Positions 1-11,147 of a stretch of DNA of 64,000 nt are shown in pieces. Positions within the stretch are counted from its first letter, which is position 1. Every line of letters starts with the position of its first letter. A program made the translations under genes and the position numbers. The stretch covers positions 714,991 through 778,990 of the forward strand of contig QEOQ01000426.1 in assembly GCA_010279815.1 (NCBI GenBank). Direction: 5' to 3'. The notes under the pieces were generated by a model. The model was not told the DNA's origin. It was given only the letters and a program-made list of their open reading frames with translations, and ran no database searches. This DNA comes from Brachionus plicatilis (taxonomy: Eukaryota; Rotifera; Eurotatoria; Ploima; Brachionidae).

Positions 1-684
1 TCGGAAATAAATGCTATGCGCAGTATCTAAAAACCGTCAGCAAGGTATTACATTAATAATAAGATTAGTTTTCAATTTAAAAAATGAAATAATTAATGCA
101 GCTCTTTTTTTATCTTAAATCTATATCATCTATTTTATCGTCAATAAAATAAAATTTTAAATCTTTTGAAGAATCACGATACTTTTAATTAAAATGTGTG
201 GATACAGATATTTTAGGTATTTATGATAAAATTTTCTATTTCAAGAATAGGCTGCTAAATTCTTATTTTTGTATGTTTGGTTTGACCATTTTAATAATCC
301 TTTCAAATTAAAAAATTTTATAAAAATTTTATTATTAAAAAGTTCAAAAATAAAATGAAAGATATAAAATAATCATTTTTCTTTATCTTAAAATTATTCC
401 TCAATATTTTCCAGATTAGGCACAAGACCCGAAATTATATTCTTTTTGTGTTCATTTTATAATAATATTTTATTTTTTTAATCTGAGCTATTGCTCGATA
501 CAGATATACTAACAAATAAATAATTCATTCAAAGCAAATCCTGTTACTTTTAACCATCAATTCCATCAGCCGTCAGTAGCATTTTCCTGTTATTTTTTCA
601 GAAAATTTTTTTTAATTGAAACACTCTTTTGATATTGTTAATTTTCTAAAAAAAAAAATTATTTTTTTGTAGATCTTTAACAAA
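1..684. other. AT-rich flank upstream of opsin copy 1
   Basis: No gene or convincing repeat is visible. The last part should hold the promoter and 5' UTR of opsin copy 1, but there is no clear TATA box near the start codon. Similarity to the second opsin copy begins only at about 685, so this flank is not shared with it. Confidence 0.4.
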
Positions 685-719
685 GCTTAAAGCTTCATAA
701 CAAACAATTGACAATCAAC

Positions 720-3700
720 ATGCTGAATTATTCTGAATATGATTTAATGAAAAGTTCTCCAGTTAATTGCGTCAATTTGCGAATAATTGGCACCTTTACC
801 ACTCTACTTTTTGCGTCGTGTCTGCTGTTCAATTCAATACTTCTATGGGTTTTTTTAAAGTACAAAAATATGCGCTCGCCAACAAATATCTTCATTACAG
901 CACTTACCATTTTAAATCTGGTCGGCTCAATAATTGAATTTCCTTTCATTATTGCAAGTAAATTTGCATGCAGGTAAACAAAAAATTTTGTTCATTTTAA
1001 AACCCAGTATACCGGTCTTTCGAGTTTAAAACGAGGTAAAGACAAAGAAAATAATAAAAGTAAACATTTTTTGGGCTTTTTGATTGTTAAATTAAAAATT
1101 TTAATTAATTAATTGTTTAATTATTAATTTAAATTTTAACTAATAGCTTTCTAATCTAAAACTTATCCGAATTCCTAAATCAGAGATCCTAATCGGACCC
1201 TGTTTAAATTTTGATGAAATGATTAAGATAATTAAAAAAATGAGCAGGGCTTAAAATTAAAAAGTACGAAAAGGAAAATTATTTTTTTGCTGTTTTTTAC
1301 TAATCTAATTGTCTTTATATGATTAAAACCAGATTTTAAAAAGTGTTTTTTTTAAATGTTTAAATTAAAATAATTTTTTTCAATTAACAAATTATATTGG
1401 GGTCTGCAATTCTATATTTTGTAGTCAAAACTAGAGTTTTTTAAAAGTTCAAAATTAAAGTCAAAGTCAAGACTTGGAGTAGACATGGGATTTGTTTCTT
1501 TTAAGCAACTCTGGTCAAAAGCTTTTAAGTTATTAGTATTACTGTATTCCCTTGTATTCTCTTATTGCATACCATTTATTAATATTTTATTGTCTAGATA
1601 TAGTTCCAGTATCTTTTCATAAATTAAGAGAAAATTTTTTGAAAAATTAAAAAAATAAATATTTTTTTACTTCAAAATTTTTTTCCGTCGTTGCTTTTAT
1701 AAAAGGTGCAGAATGGGCTAAATTACGTAATTTTACATTATTTTTTGTAAGATTAAGAAATCTTAGAAAAATTCCGTAAGATTACATCAAGATACGTAAC
1801 TTTAAGTAAAATCGTTCTAAAATGCTTACGGCCAAAAAAATGAGGAATTTGATAAGAAAAATATAAAATTAGCTTATTTTCCAAAATATTTAATTTAATT
1901 TTAATATTAAAAGAATTTTAAAAAATTCAACATTCTTTACCATTTCTTACTTAATTTTACGTGAAATTACACAATTTTTGATAAAATTTGCTAGATAAGG
2001 TTTCATATCAAAAAATTTATATACTCTTGGGTTGTCTAATGCAATAGATTTGACATATATCAGAATTTTTTTGCAATTTTAGCATAAATTTATTCTTCAG
2101 TATTCAAAATTTTAAAGTCCGGACTTGGACTTGACTTGATACTTTTAAACAACTCTGATTTTTATTACAAAATTTTAGCAAATTTTACCAAAAATTGTGT
2201 AATTTCACGTAAAATTAAGTAAGAAATGGTAAAGAATGTTGAATTTTTTTAATTCTTTTAATATTAAAATTAAATTAAATATTTTGGAAAATAAGCTAAT
2301 TTTATATTTTTCTTATCAAATTCCTCATTTTGGCCGTAAGCATTTATAATATAATTAAACGATTTTACTATAATTGACGTATTTTAATGTAATTTTACGT
2401 AATTTTTAGTAAAATTAGATATCCTTACCAATTAGTATTCACTTAAGTTTACGCGTGCTTACTAAAATAATGTAAACTTACGTAAAATTGCATAATTTAG
2501 CCGATTCTGCACCTTTTATACAAGCACTGTATAAAAATAGATGAAATAAATTAGTAGTGTTTAATTGATAATAAAAACAAACCTTCAAAAAAAAAGAAAA
2601 AAAGAAGTTAATACAAAAAAACTATTATTTATATCATTTTATTAACAAAAACCGAATTTTTTTGAACTTTGACTTAGGAAATTTTTTAAAACAAAAACTG
2701 TGATTTTCGATTAAAATTAGATTCATTTTAGATTAAAGCAAGCTTTTTTTTTTGAATTTTTTTAAAATTCTTTTTTGATAAATCTCAATTTTTAAAGTCT
2801 GACTTGTACTTTTGACCAACTTTTATCTAAGACTAGAATCTCTTTGGTTAATAAAGTTTTCGCAATCAACAATTAGACACTTTTTTTTTTTAAAGATTTT
2901 CTTAATTTTAGATTGTCTCTTTAATGATGATTTTTGATTAGTTTAATAAATTTAAAATAAAAAAGTAAAAATCAATCTTAAAAATAAAAGTAATTTTAAA
3001 AAAAATTAATTATCAAATTTTTTTGTCGCTAGAAATTAATGAATACTGTTATTTTTAGAAAAAAAATGTTCTAAATTTAACTGCTATTTAAATTTTTTTA
3101 ATTGAAAAAAAAATATCAATATCAATTATCAAACCGGTTCAATTTTAAAACTAAATAAAAAGCCCATCTTTTAAATTTGTTCCTAAAATTTTCTAATTAA
3201 GATGGATTTTTCACCACACTGGCTGCGTATTCAGTGCATTCATTATGTATTTCATAGGATGCTTGAGCATTTATTTGTTGGTGGCGATTTCATTCGAAAG
3301 GTTTTACTAAAATTTATTAAATTAAAATAAAAAATTGAAAAAAAATGTAGGTATTATATCACAAAAAATCCGCTTGCAAATTCCAAGAACAAAATTCAAA
3401 AAACTTATTTATCAATTTTGATGTGTGTTCTTGTTGCTTTAGTTTGGTCAGTGTTGCCAATAATCGGTTGGTCCTACTATTCACTAGAAGGCGCAATGAC
3501 ATCATGTAGTGTCGAGTGGAAAGATCGAAGCCTTAATGTTGTGAGCTATAATCTAACTGTATTTTTGCTTGTATACTTTGTTCCATTACTGGCCATCATT
3601 ATGGTCAATTTTAAATTGATATTTATGATCCGAGGTCTTCAACAGATACTGAAAAAAAAGAATAGCATGGAAGGTCGTCGCATCATCATTGAAAGAAATG

Positions 3701-4026
3701 CAACTGTAGCTATGATCTTTTCAATAGTTGGTTTTATTATTTCATGGACGCCATATGCCATTTCATCTATGTACACGGCTTTTATTAATTCATCAGGCGT
3801 GCCACCTCTAGTCTCAACACTACCATCGCTTTTTGCCAAGTCGTCCATGCTTTGGCCTCCAGTTTTGTACATATTCTCCAATTCTAATATCAAAAACCTT
3901 GTGTTTAAAATGTTTAAGACCAAAAGAAAAAAGCGAAGAAATTCATGTAATTTTTGGCTGTGTTTAAAAGAAAAAAATTTTAATTTTATTTTAATTTTCT
4001 TCAAGGTAATAGAAATAGAGGGATGA
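720..4026 (+). CDS. Opsin, copy 1 (three exons)
   Basis: Light-sensing G-protein-coupled receptor of the plasma membrane. Exons are 720-973, 3202-3300 and 3351-4026, joined by GT-AG introns of 2228 and 50 bp, both phase 2, giving 342 residues. The ATG at 720 is the first in frame. Seen: TM1 about 25-47; disulfide cysteines C84 and C170; ERY at 117-119 ending TM3; E164 six residues before C170, the ancestral counterion position (bovine E181); SWTPY at 249-253 in TM6; and the retinal-binding lysine K281 in FAKSS. Oddities: the NPxxY motif reads PPVLY (287-291) and the tripeptide after TM7 is NSN (295-297). N3 lies in an NYS glycosylation sequon. Only the short middle exon is needed to restore TM3. 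Subtype (xenopsin, Go or peropsin-like) cannot be settled by eye. The last 25 residues are basic then hydrophobic and could be altered by an unseen 3' intron. Confidence 0.9.
1432..1513. mobile_element. 82-bp nonautonomous element, CAGAGTTG-end family
   Basis: Lies in intron 1 of opsin copy 1. The left end TAGAGTTTTTTAAAAG and the right end, the reverse complement of CAGAGTTGCTTAAAAG, form short inverted repeats around an interior rich in AAGTC/GACTT. It is flanked by GTCAAAAC and GTCAAAAG, an 8-bp duplication matching at 7 of 8. CAG-type ends with 8-bp duplications are the hAT pattern. Confidence 0.6.
1689..2529. repeat. Foldback element with CAGTG-type ends in opsin 1 intron
   Basis: The two ends carry ATAAAAGGTGCAGAAT and its reverse complement, and the right end reads CACTG followed by TA, as in Tc1/mariner-type miniature elements. 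Inside, about 1790-1992 and 2164-2370 are imperfect inverted arms, rich in TTACGTAA-like words. The roughly 170-bp spacer is the right half of a CAGAGTTG-end element (full copy at 45002-45273), ending in AACTCTG near 2157. Part of the arms is shared with the intron of the second opsin. Confidence 0.65.
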
Positions 4027-4133
4027 TCAAATTGACGGAAAAATGATTGAGTGAAATTTTAAATAAAAAAAAGTCCAATTGTTTTCACCTATTCTTGAAT
4101 AAAAGCTTACTTTTTTTTGGACCAAGAAATGTT

Positions 4134-4982
4134 GGCATCTTGAAGTTGAAGATAAATTCAAAATATCATTTCACTACATTTTTCTATTTTAAAGTTAATC
4201 TTTCTATTTTTCTGTTCATTTTTCTATTTTAAAGTTAATCTTTCTATTTTTCTGTTCATTTTTCTATTTTAAAGTTAATCTTTCTATTTTTCTGTTCATT
4301 TTTCTATTTTAAAGTTAATCTTTAAATCAATTGGGATAATTTTGTTAGCGGCTAAATGAACTTGTTAGTTCGTAGCTAACTTTACACTTCTTAGTTATGA
4401 TTCCCTAGTTATTATTTATATTAACTACTGTAATTGGTGGCTTAGACATATAATACTAAAGGATGTCTTTAAAAGAAGATTTTATTTGGTATAGTTCTTC
4501 GGAGCTTTGGAGTTTTAATAAAGAGCTTTAAAACACAAACTTTTGTTATTTACAATGAATTCTGATAGGCAAGTTAGCCTACAACAATTTTAATGGAAAA
4601 TGTTTTACATTTATGTAGATTAAAATAAATTAAACAATTATAGAAAATTCTCTAAATCCATTGATAAATTCGATTTAATAAATAAAATTAATTTTTTTTT
4701 TTTAAGTCGATTTTTTGTAGAGTTTATTCTGAATTTTTTTAATAACAATAATTAAATTTAATAGCGAATTAAAATATTAAAATTCCAAACAATTAATAAA
4801 ATTAAAAGATCGATTTTTTTTATAAGCAATTTTGAAATAAATTTTTTTTTATTTTCTAGATCTGCATAACATAGCATTACATTAAAATTATTCCAATTGA
4901 CTTGAAGATTTATTTTAATATCAAATGATTTATTCTTTAAATTGAAATGATATATTGAATTGATCATCAACTTCAAGATGCC
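4134..4982. mobile_element. 849-bp TIR element with 8-bp target duplication
   Basis: Inverted ends GGCATCTTGAAGTT and reverse complement continue with about 40 bp of weaker similarity. Flanking 8-mers at 4126-4133 and 4983-4990 are both GAAATGTT. No coding capacity; the interior holds a 40-bp minisatellite. The ends match the 18252-18606 element. The right part and its flank survive downstream of opsin copy 2 (about 15690-15880), so the insertion predates the gene duplication. Confidence 0.8.
4179..4322. repeat. 40-bp minisatellite, about 3.6 copies
   Basis: The unit, containing TTTCTATTTTAAAGTTAATC, is repeated without change at 4181-4220, 4221-4260 and 4261-4300, with a partial fourth copy. 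It lies inside the TIR element and is absent downstream of opsin copy 2. The short reading frame over it is a by-product of the repeat. Confidence 0.9.
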
Positions 4983-5196
4983 GAAATGTTAATATTTTTA
5001 ATTAAATAAAAAAATACAAACAAAAATATTAAATGAACTTTTAATAAGAAACCTTATCAAATTAATCGATGCTTTGTCAAACTAATTGAATAAATATTTT
5101 TTATTTAGAGTTGAAATAAACTATTTTAGTTCACAATTAAATTATCAATCTTTGACATACAGTTTTAAAAAAATTCAAAAAAGTCTATTTATTAAC

Positions 5197-5560
5197 GGCA
5201 AATTGAAGTTTCAGATAAAACTTTAAGACCAAAAGGATCATTTTAATTTTTAAAACTCAATTAATCTGAAGACATTGGTGTAATGGTGAACAACAAACTC
5301 AAATGGAATGATCAAAATTGATAGCTTTGTTAGGAAGCTAACAATATGCTTGGAATGCTCAAGAAAACATTTGTGTATTAAATCATTCTTGCAACTTTAC
5401 AAAACATATGTTAGACCGCATTTACGACTACTGTATGTCTGCCTGGAATCCTTACTCAAAAAAGGACACATTGACCTTAGAAAATTAACTTTTTTATTAT
5501 TATGATCATTTTTTAGAAATAAATACTAAACATTACTAGACATGTTATGTCTATAATTTT
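5197..5560. mobile_element. Partial TIR element interrupted by a LINE fragment
   Basis: A left end GGCAAATTGAAGTTTCAGAT starts at 5197 and the small palindrome AGACATGTTATGTCT lies at 5538-5552. A related end plus palindrome occurs at 39535-39583, and the palindrome also at 16075-16089 below opsin copy 2. Copy 1 has an extra segment here, the LINE fragment at about 5255-5500. No right end was found. Confidence 0.45.
5255..5490 (+). pseudogene. LINE reverse transcriptase C-terminal fragment
   Basis: Fragments in different frames read DIGVMVNNKLKWN, then LYKTYVRPHL, then AWNPYSKKDTLTLE, which is the usual order of conserved words after the RT domain of CR1/jockey-type LINEs. At least two frameshifts make it non-functional. 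It is missing at the matching place below opsin copy 2. Confidence 0.7.
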
Positions 5561-6510
5561 TCTTAAATCCAAAAACTGTAATACAAAATTTTCTAATCTA
5601 AATTTAGATTATTAATCATCTATATCAAGTTCAAATAGAATAAATATATTACTTATCGAGAGATAAACAAAAAGTGAAAATTTTTTTTATTATTTAAATT
5701 TTACTTTTTTTACTTTATAACTAAACTATAAAATATTTCCCGAAATAAAGATCTTTTACATTATTTTAGAAAGCTTTACTTTAACCTAAACAAAAGTACT
5801 TGTGATAAGTTTTCGGGATTCGTCTCAGTTGAAGGACTAGATTCAGAATCATTTGCTGATTCGGAAACAGATTTTTCAAGAATCAACATTTTTTAAAGAC
5901 AACAAAAAAATTCACTCACTACTTTTTTTAAACTTTTGAATCACGAACAAACAAAGAAATTGAAACCGTTCTGAATTATAATTCGAAAATTGCAAAATTT
6001 GAGTTTATTTTGCTTGTAATTATATGACTAGATTAAAATAAATTTTTCATTCAATTTCAAAATCACATTCATTTTTAAAATTTTTAATTTGCTTCATGCA
6101 CTTATACCAAAATAAATGAAATAAACTTTACCTATTAACGCATTTAATTTTTATTTTTATTTTTTTTTGTCGCGTTTATATTAAAACATTTAATGCTGTT
6201 AAAGGGTCATGTTCCAGCTTTACCATGCATGAAATTCCTAATCCTGCCTTAAACGCGAAAAATTTAAAATTGATTTTTTTGATTTCTTTTATCATGGTCC
6301 TCAACGGGGTAACTTTGTTGCGTTTATATATCGTTCTCGAAGCAGATGCTGCGTCTTTAAGTGCGAGTTTACGGTAGTTTAAAATTTGATAAAAAAAGAT
6401 TTTAAGTATTAAATATGTTTGTCGTTTTATTAGAAAAATTAAGAAATAAAATAAAATATTCTTAGACAAAGGATGACTTAAAACTTACCGACTCAACTAA
6501 AATTTGTGTA
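5560..6510. other. No recognisable gene
   Basis: AT-rich sequence. About 6180-6370 is less AT-rich and open in both directions (a 97-codon minus-strand frame), but I recognise no family and neither strand shows a convincing start or splice site. Confidence 0.3.
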
Positions 6511-6513
6511 ACT

Positions 6514-6735
6514 ATGTTTAAAAGTTTCGTGCGATCACTGTTTGACTACTCGTTCACAAAGTTGTCATGCTCTACTGAAAAAATTACAACAGACCTTCAA
6601 ATCATAAAAATCAACATATTTAGTACATTTTTTCCCACCAAAAACAAGTGTATACAGCATCCACGACAAGTTTGTTATATCTGTTCCGAGCTAAAGCTAC
6701 TTCAGATTATTAAGGTTAGGAGCTTCTTACCCTAA
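6514..6735 (+). pseudogene. LINE RT C-terminal fragment
   Basis: The frame includes SFVRSLFDYSF, followed by TEKITTDLQIIKINIF and later PTKNKCIQHP. This resembles the region after the RT domain of non-LTR retrotransposons (RSLFDYSF, then LQKIQNRILR-like). It is short, with no RT core and no 3' tail attached. A related 30-bp stretch (GAGCTAAAGCTACTTCA) recurs near 46170. Confidence 0.55.
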
Positions 6736-7499
6736 GAATATAACTGGTTTTTTTATCATTAAATATAATGTTAGTTGATTAATCTTAAAAGAAAAGGGAT
6801 TGATTTTTTTAATTGGTAACTAAATACGCCTACACACGAGAAACTTAAATCAATTAAGCTTTTACCTTATATTTTTCAAGGATGATCTTAGAATTTTTTT
6901 AAAAATTTGCTGTATTAACATGTTAAAACGGCTCCATGGCTGTTCCACAACGCTTTGTGATACCGGCGAGAAATAAAATCAGCAAAAAAGAAAAGATTAG
7001 TGTGAAATAGGTTTTCAACAACGGAAATATTTAAAAATTATAATTTATTATTCTAAATTTTTACTTGGTAAAAAAAATAAAAAAAAATAATTATTTAATC
7101 TAAATGAAATTGAAATTAGCTAAATTACGCTTGAAATTGGCAAAATGATTTTCATTCGGAAATGGAAAAAATGAAAAAATTACTGAAAGGAATAGGAGGA
7201 GTAAATTGAACATTTTTTAATGATAAATAGATAGGCCAACTATTTTGACGAGGAATATCTGAAACAAATGACCATGGACCAATTTCGTTAACATGAATTG
7301 CTCCCATTAATAACAAACTTATTGCAAACAAATTGTAACTTAAAGCCTGACCAGAGGTCGAACCAGAAACCTGCGATGAGTGAATATCAAATTAATGTTT
7401 TAAATTCTGCATCTGATTAAATAAACGAACAAGAGAGAAGATAAAAAAACCTGATTGTGTTTAGGTCCCAATATCAAAGAAAAAAGAAGCTCTTGATCG

Positions 7500-7850
7500 A
7501 AAAAGGAATGACGAAGAGGGAATTAATAAGATTTTAGAGTTCATTATTGATGGAAGAAAACTGAAAAAATTGTCATCCGATTTAAACCTAAATTAGAATC
7601 TGATACAACTACCCCAATCTTAATCAAATTTAAAGATGAAGTCACTCGTAATGAGATATTATCTAAAGCAAGGAAACTAAGATCTGAGAAAAATGCATTT
7701 CAAATATTTACTTAAACCCAGATTTGATAATAGCTCAACAACACAATTATAAGTGTTTACGTGAAAAATGTAAAGATGACAACACAAATGAGTTTGATAA
7801 ACGTTTATACATGTCATACGCAATAATTCAGTTAGAAGAGTGATAAGGAA
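7500..7850 (+). pseudogene. LINE ORF1 remnant
   Basis: Readable segments include PILIKFKDEVTRNEILSKAR followed by KLRSEK, NPDLIIAQQHNYKCLREK and DNTNEFDKRLYM. The KFKDEVTRNEILSKARKLR / PDL pattern is typical of the RNA-binding ORF1 proteins of animal LINEs, which coat the element RNA. A stop interrupts it between FQIFT and NPDL, and the start is not identifiable. Confidence 0.65.
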
Positions 7851-8009
7851 TGAACCTAAAGAAAATGTAGGATCATCAAAAGAAAAGCAATCATATTTTA
7901 TAAACGAAAGGTCTCCTGATTCCCCAAAACCATCTCAAATGCAAACAAATACCGTAATGTCACCGAAATTAACACGAAACAAAGAAAAAACACAGCTTCA
8001 GTCGACAGA

Positions 8010-8700
8010 TCTAAATATTATTAGTTATAATTGTAAAAATATTCAATCAAACTACCTATAAGTACAAAAGCTTTTAAAAGAAAATGACATTATTTTTCTG
8101 AGCGAAACTTGGCTTAAAGACAGGGATTCATTTCCAGAGCAAATTTTTGAAAGCTCTTTAATATATTTCAAAAGGGAATGGATCATTATTTTGGTTGAGG
8201 AAGACCATTTGGAGGAATTGGATGGATTGTGAGTAAGAAGATAGATAAACTTATTGTATCAGAAGTTAAATATCAAAGTCGTATAATATCAAGTATTGAA
8301 ATAGGGAATTTAACACTAATTGGAGTATATTTAACATCAAATGACAGCACAAAATAATCTGTGATTTAACATAAGATCGACCAAGCGGAGCTTAATGAAG
8401 TGACTGGAGAGCTACAGAGACAAGAAAAATTATTCCTTATCATAGGAGATTTTAATAGTGACCCATGGCGTAATAAAACATATGACGAACAACTTGTCGA
8501 CTTTTTGACAGAAAAAGATCTCAATTGACTGACAAAAAATTTTGAAAACAAAATTACTTATACTTATACAAATGGTTTACATTATTCTTGTATTGATTAT
8601 GTGGTTGGATCTAGTCATGAAGAGGCAATGATTGAAGGTATAAGAATTCTTGAACCAGACATTCCAAATCTAAGCGATCATCTGCCAGAAAAAACAAAAA
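8010..8700 (+). pseudogene. LINE APE-like endonuclease domain remnant
   Basis: Starts with LNIISYNCKNIQSN, continues with DIIFLSETWLKD after a stop, and later reads IIGDFNSDPW (near 8440) and NLSDHLP (near 8680). These are the conserved blocks of the apurinic endonuclease-like domain that nicks target DNA in LINEs: the SYN start, the ETW glutamate, GDFN and SDH. Several stops and at least one frameshift separate the blocks. Confidence 0.8.
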
Positions 8701-8754
8701 TTCAAATAGCGACAAAAAAAATACAATTTTATTTAAAAAACGAAAATTAAAAAA

Positions 8755-10570
8755 GAAAAAATTTTTTTGGATTGGACCAATCCTTTAAATCAAATAGAAA
8801 ATGCGCAACTATTAGAAATTGAAATAATTAGGCACAAATTAATCGAAAATTTAAATGAGGAAGCTGAGGTGAATTTGAGAGCAAGACTTGACGAATCGAT
8901 AAATCTATTACATATCCTAATGTCTAAATGTTTAAAAAGCCAGAGCAACCTAATGAAGTACAGTAAAAATAAAAGAAAAAGTAAAGAATGGTGGGATGAG
9001 AACATGGAAAAATTACACAGTGAAAAGAAGAAAAATCTTTAGGAATAAAAGAAGAGAGTACAGAGATATAAACAGAAGAATACATTACAAACGATTATAA
9101 ACGGATTTTAGAAACCTTCAAAGAAAGAAAATAAATGAAAACAACAAAAAATTTATTAATCAAATAAATGACACAAAGGACCCCACGAAATTATGGAAAA
9201 TTATCAAAAAGAAAAATAAAGGTCAGATCTTTTGTAAGATTGAATTAGAAAAATTAAAATTGCTCTTTCTTGATCACTTTGGTAAAAAAATATCCCCACC
9301 AGATCAACAGAGAAGATTAAATGAACAAAATTCTGCATTACTAATAAAAGAAAATGAACAAAATATAAAAAAATCAAACCAACCTCAATATATTGTTGAT
9401 CGCCATAAAATGACAAATTTATTGAAAAAATAATTACTAATGGAAAAAATAATTAATAATGGAATTGTGCCAATTTTTTTAATGTTGGACAAGTTATACC
9501 GGTAATTAAAGACGAGAACAAAAGCACAAATGATATTGATAATGTTCGCCCAATCACCATCTCAGACACGCTTGCTAACGTCTTTGAGAAGCTAGTTCTG
9601 AATGATCTTGAACGTTCACATTCTGGTATCCCAAACCAATTTGGTTTCACAATCAATTCATCTTGCAACCACGCAGTCTTTACTTTAAAAGAAATAATTT
9701 CAAACTTCACAAAAAAAAAAAACCTGTCTATGCATGTGCGATAGATGCAAGCAAAGCATTCGATAAGGTAAATAGAACGATTTTATTTAAACTTACCGGA
9801 AAACTGAACCCATTAATTTGGAGAAGCCTAAAAAATTACTATGACAATTCCTTAGCTTATGTTACAAATCAAGATGAAATAAGCCTCAGTTGGAGTAAAG
9901 CAAGGAGGCCGAAACCGAAACTGTTTTCTATATACATTGAAGATCTAGTAGAACTAATTGAGAGCGAAAATTTGGAGCTAAAAATTGGCAATCAACTGGT
10001 TGGAATCATACTTTGTGCAGATGATATTTTAATTCTTAGTCAAGATAAGGAAAAATTACAGAAGGCACTTAAAATATGCAAAGAGATCGGCAAAAAAAAT
10101 GAAATAAATTTCAACCGGATAAAACACAATTAATAATCTTTGGCAACAAAAAACAAAGGAACGAAGTGATTGATATTAAAATGAATCAAAAAAGAATAGA
10201 AAAAGTTAATAAAATAAAATATCTTGGTGTAATGGTCAACTCCAAAATAAATTCAAGTCATATAAGAAAACTCAAAAGTACAGAGGGAACCTTGATCAAA
10301 AAAATACTTCAACTGAGTAAAAAATCGAGAACATCGAGATTAATGGCGGCTCTAAAAATGGATACAACTGACAAAATGCTTCTCAAAAGAAAATTGAACT
10401 TTGTAAAGAAGTTGAATTCAAACCCTTAAACAAGACCACTTATCAATGGATTAATCGTAGAGACCAAAAGAAACGAAGAAAAAATTAGCAAAAATTCAAT
10501 CTTAAGTGAGCTAGAAGGAATCTTTTCATGTGAAATTAGAAACAGCGAAGAACTAAGCAACTCTGTGATA
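8755..10570 (+). pseudogene. LINE linker and reverse transcriptase remnant
   Basis: A basic linker (8767-9420, with KSKEWWDENM) leads to the RT: NVRPITISDTLANVFEKLVL (about 9540), IPNQFGFT, ACAIDASKAFDKVNRTILF (about 9740), then CADDILILSQ (about 10014) and KIKYLGVMVNSKI (about 10210). The catalytic box reads CADD instead of the usual YADD, and the RQGGPLSP block before LFSIYIEDL is deleted or rewritten (RRPKPKLFS). With the stops and frameshifts this makes it inactive. The RT copies element RNA at the nick when intact. Confidence 0.9.
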
Positions 10571-11028
10571 GTAAAGTAAAAGAAATGTGTCGAGAGAGAA
10601 AGTAGTTAGAGAAAGATGGAATTATTGAATCATTAAGATTCTGCTTAAATTCAAACTTAGCTGAATAAAAAAATAAACAAATACTTGAGCTCCTCACTAA
10701 ACCGTACTAATAAAACTAAATCTGGAAAAATACTTACATAATGCTTCTGAACGTCCAGCAAATGCGAAGATGAGCACGTCCATCGTTGAATTGGTTCGTA
10801 TCGACTTGATCGGGACTTGAGTCCTTGAGTGGTGTGGTCGCAAGAATAGAAAAAAAAAAGAAAAAAGAAAAAGAAAACAGAAACAAGAAAATAGAAACTT
10901 TACAAACTTAAAACTTGAATAATAATTTAGAAAATTAAAGAAAAAAAAAAAAAAAATATATGAAAATTTAAAACTCGCTATGGAATAGTACTCTTTTTTG
11001 TCTTACTTTATCTTATTTTTTTTTAAAT

Positions 11029-11075
11029 CGCCTACAAGGCGTTTATTGAATAAATAAATAAATAAAAATAAAAAA
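11029..11075 (+). repeat. LINE 3' terminus: hairpin plus AAAT-type tail
   Basis: CGCCTACAAGGCG (11029-11041) can form a short hairpin and is followed by TTTATTGAATAAATAAATAA and more A-rich tail. It closes the LINE described above. The same design with different stem bases occurs at 42258 (plus strand) and 63005 (minus strand). Confidence 0.75.
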
Positions 11076-11147
11076 ATAACTCAATTGTTGAAAACCCTCC
11101 AGTTGTGAAATTGTAGTGGAAAAACCATGAGCCCGTTAAAACGCCAA

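Larger units (their letters stand above)
7030..11075 (+). mobile_element. Decayed APE-type non-LTR retrotransposon (LINE)
   Basis: From left to right: an ORF1-like region (about 7500-7850), an APE-type endonuclease (about 8010-8700), a linker and reverse transcriptase (about 8755-10570), then a 3' end with a GC hairpin and an AAAT-type tail (11029-11075). That is the order of a two-ORF LINE. Many stops and frameshifts show it is dead. The 5' end is uncertain, somewhere after the inverted flank ending near 7020. Confidence 0.85.
6920..11147. repeat. Inverted flanks around the large LINE
   Basis: About 6920-7020 and 11090-11147 are imperfect inverted copies: TTAAAACGG, CATGG, TTCCAC and GGTTTTCAACAA on the left are mirrored by TTGTTGAAAACC, GTGGAA, CCATGAG and CGTTTTAA on the right. 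The simplest reading is an older TIR element into which the LINE inserted. Ends and target duplication are not resolved. Confidence 0.4.

Noticed and set aside
3639..4004. 121-codon minus-strand frames opposite exon 3 of both opsins (also 15238-15603)
   Set aside because: They are shadows of the opsin exon: the opsin frame shows all family motifs and the opposite strand shows none.
4047..4232. 61-codon frame after opsin copy 1
   Set aside because: Runs through the TIR element end and into the 40-bp minisatellite; composition is simple-sequence.
4179..4322. CRISPR-like regular repeat
   Set aside because: Units are directly adjacent without spacers; this is a minisatellite in eukaryotic DNA.
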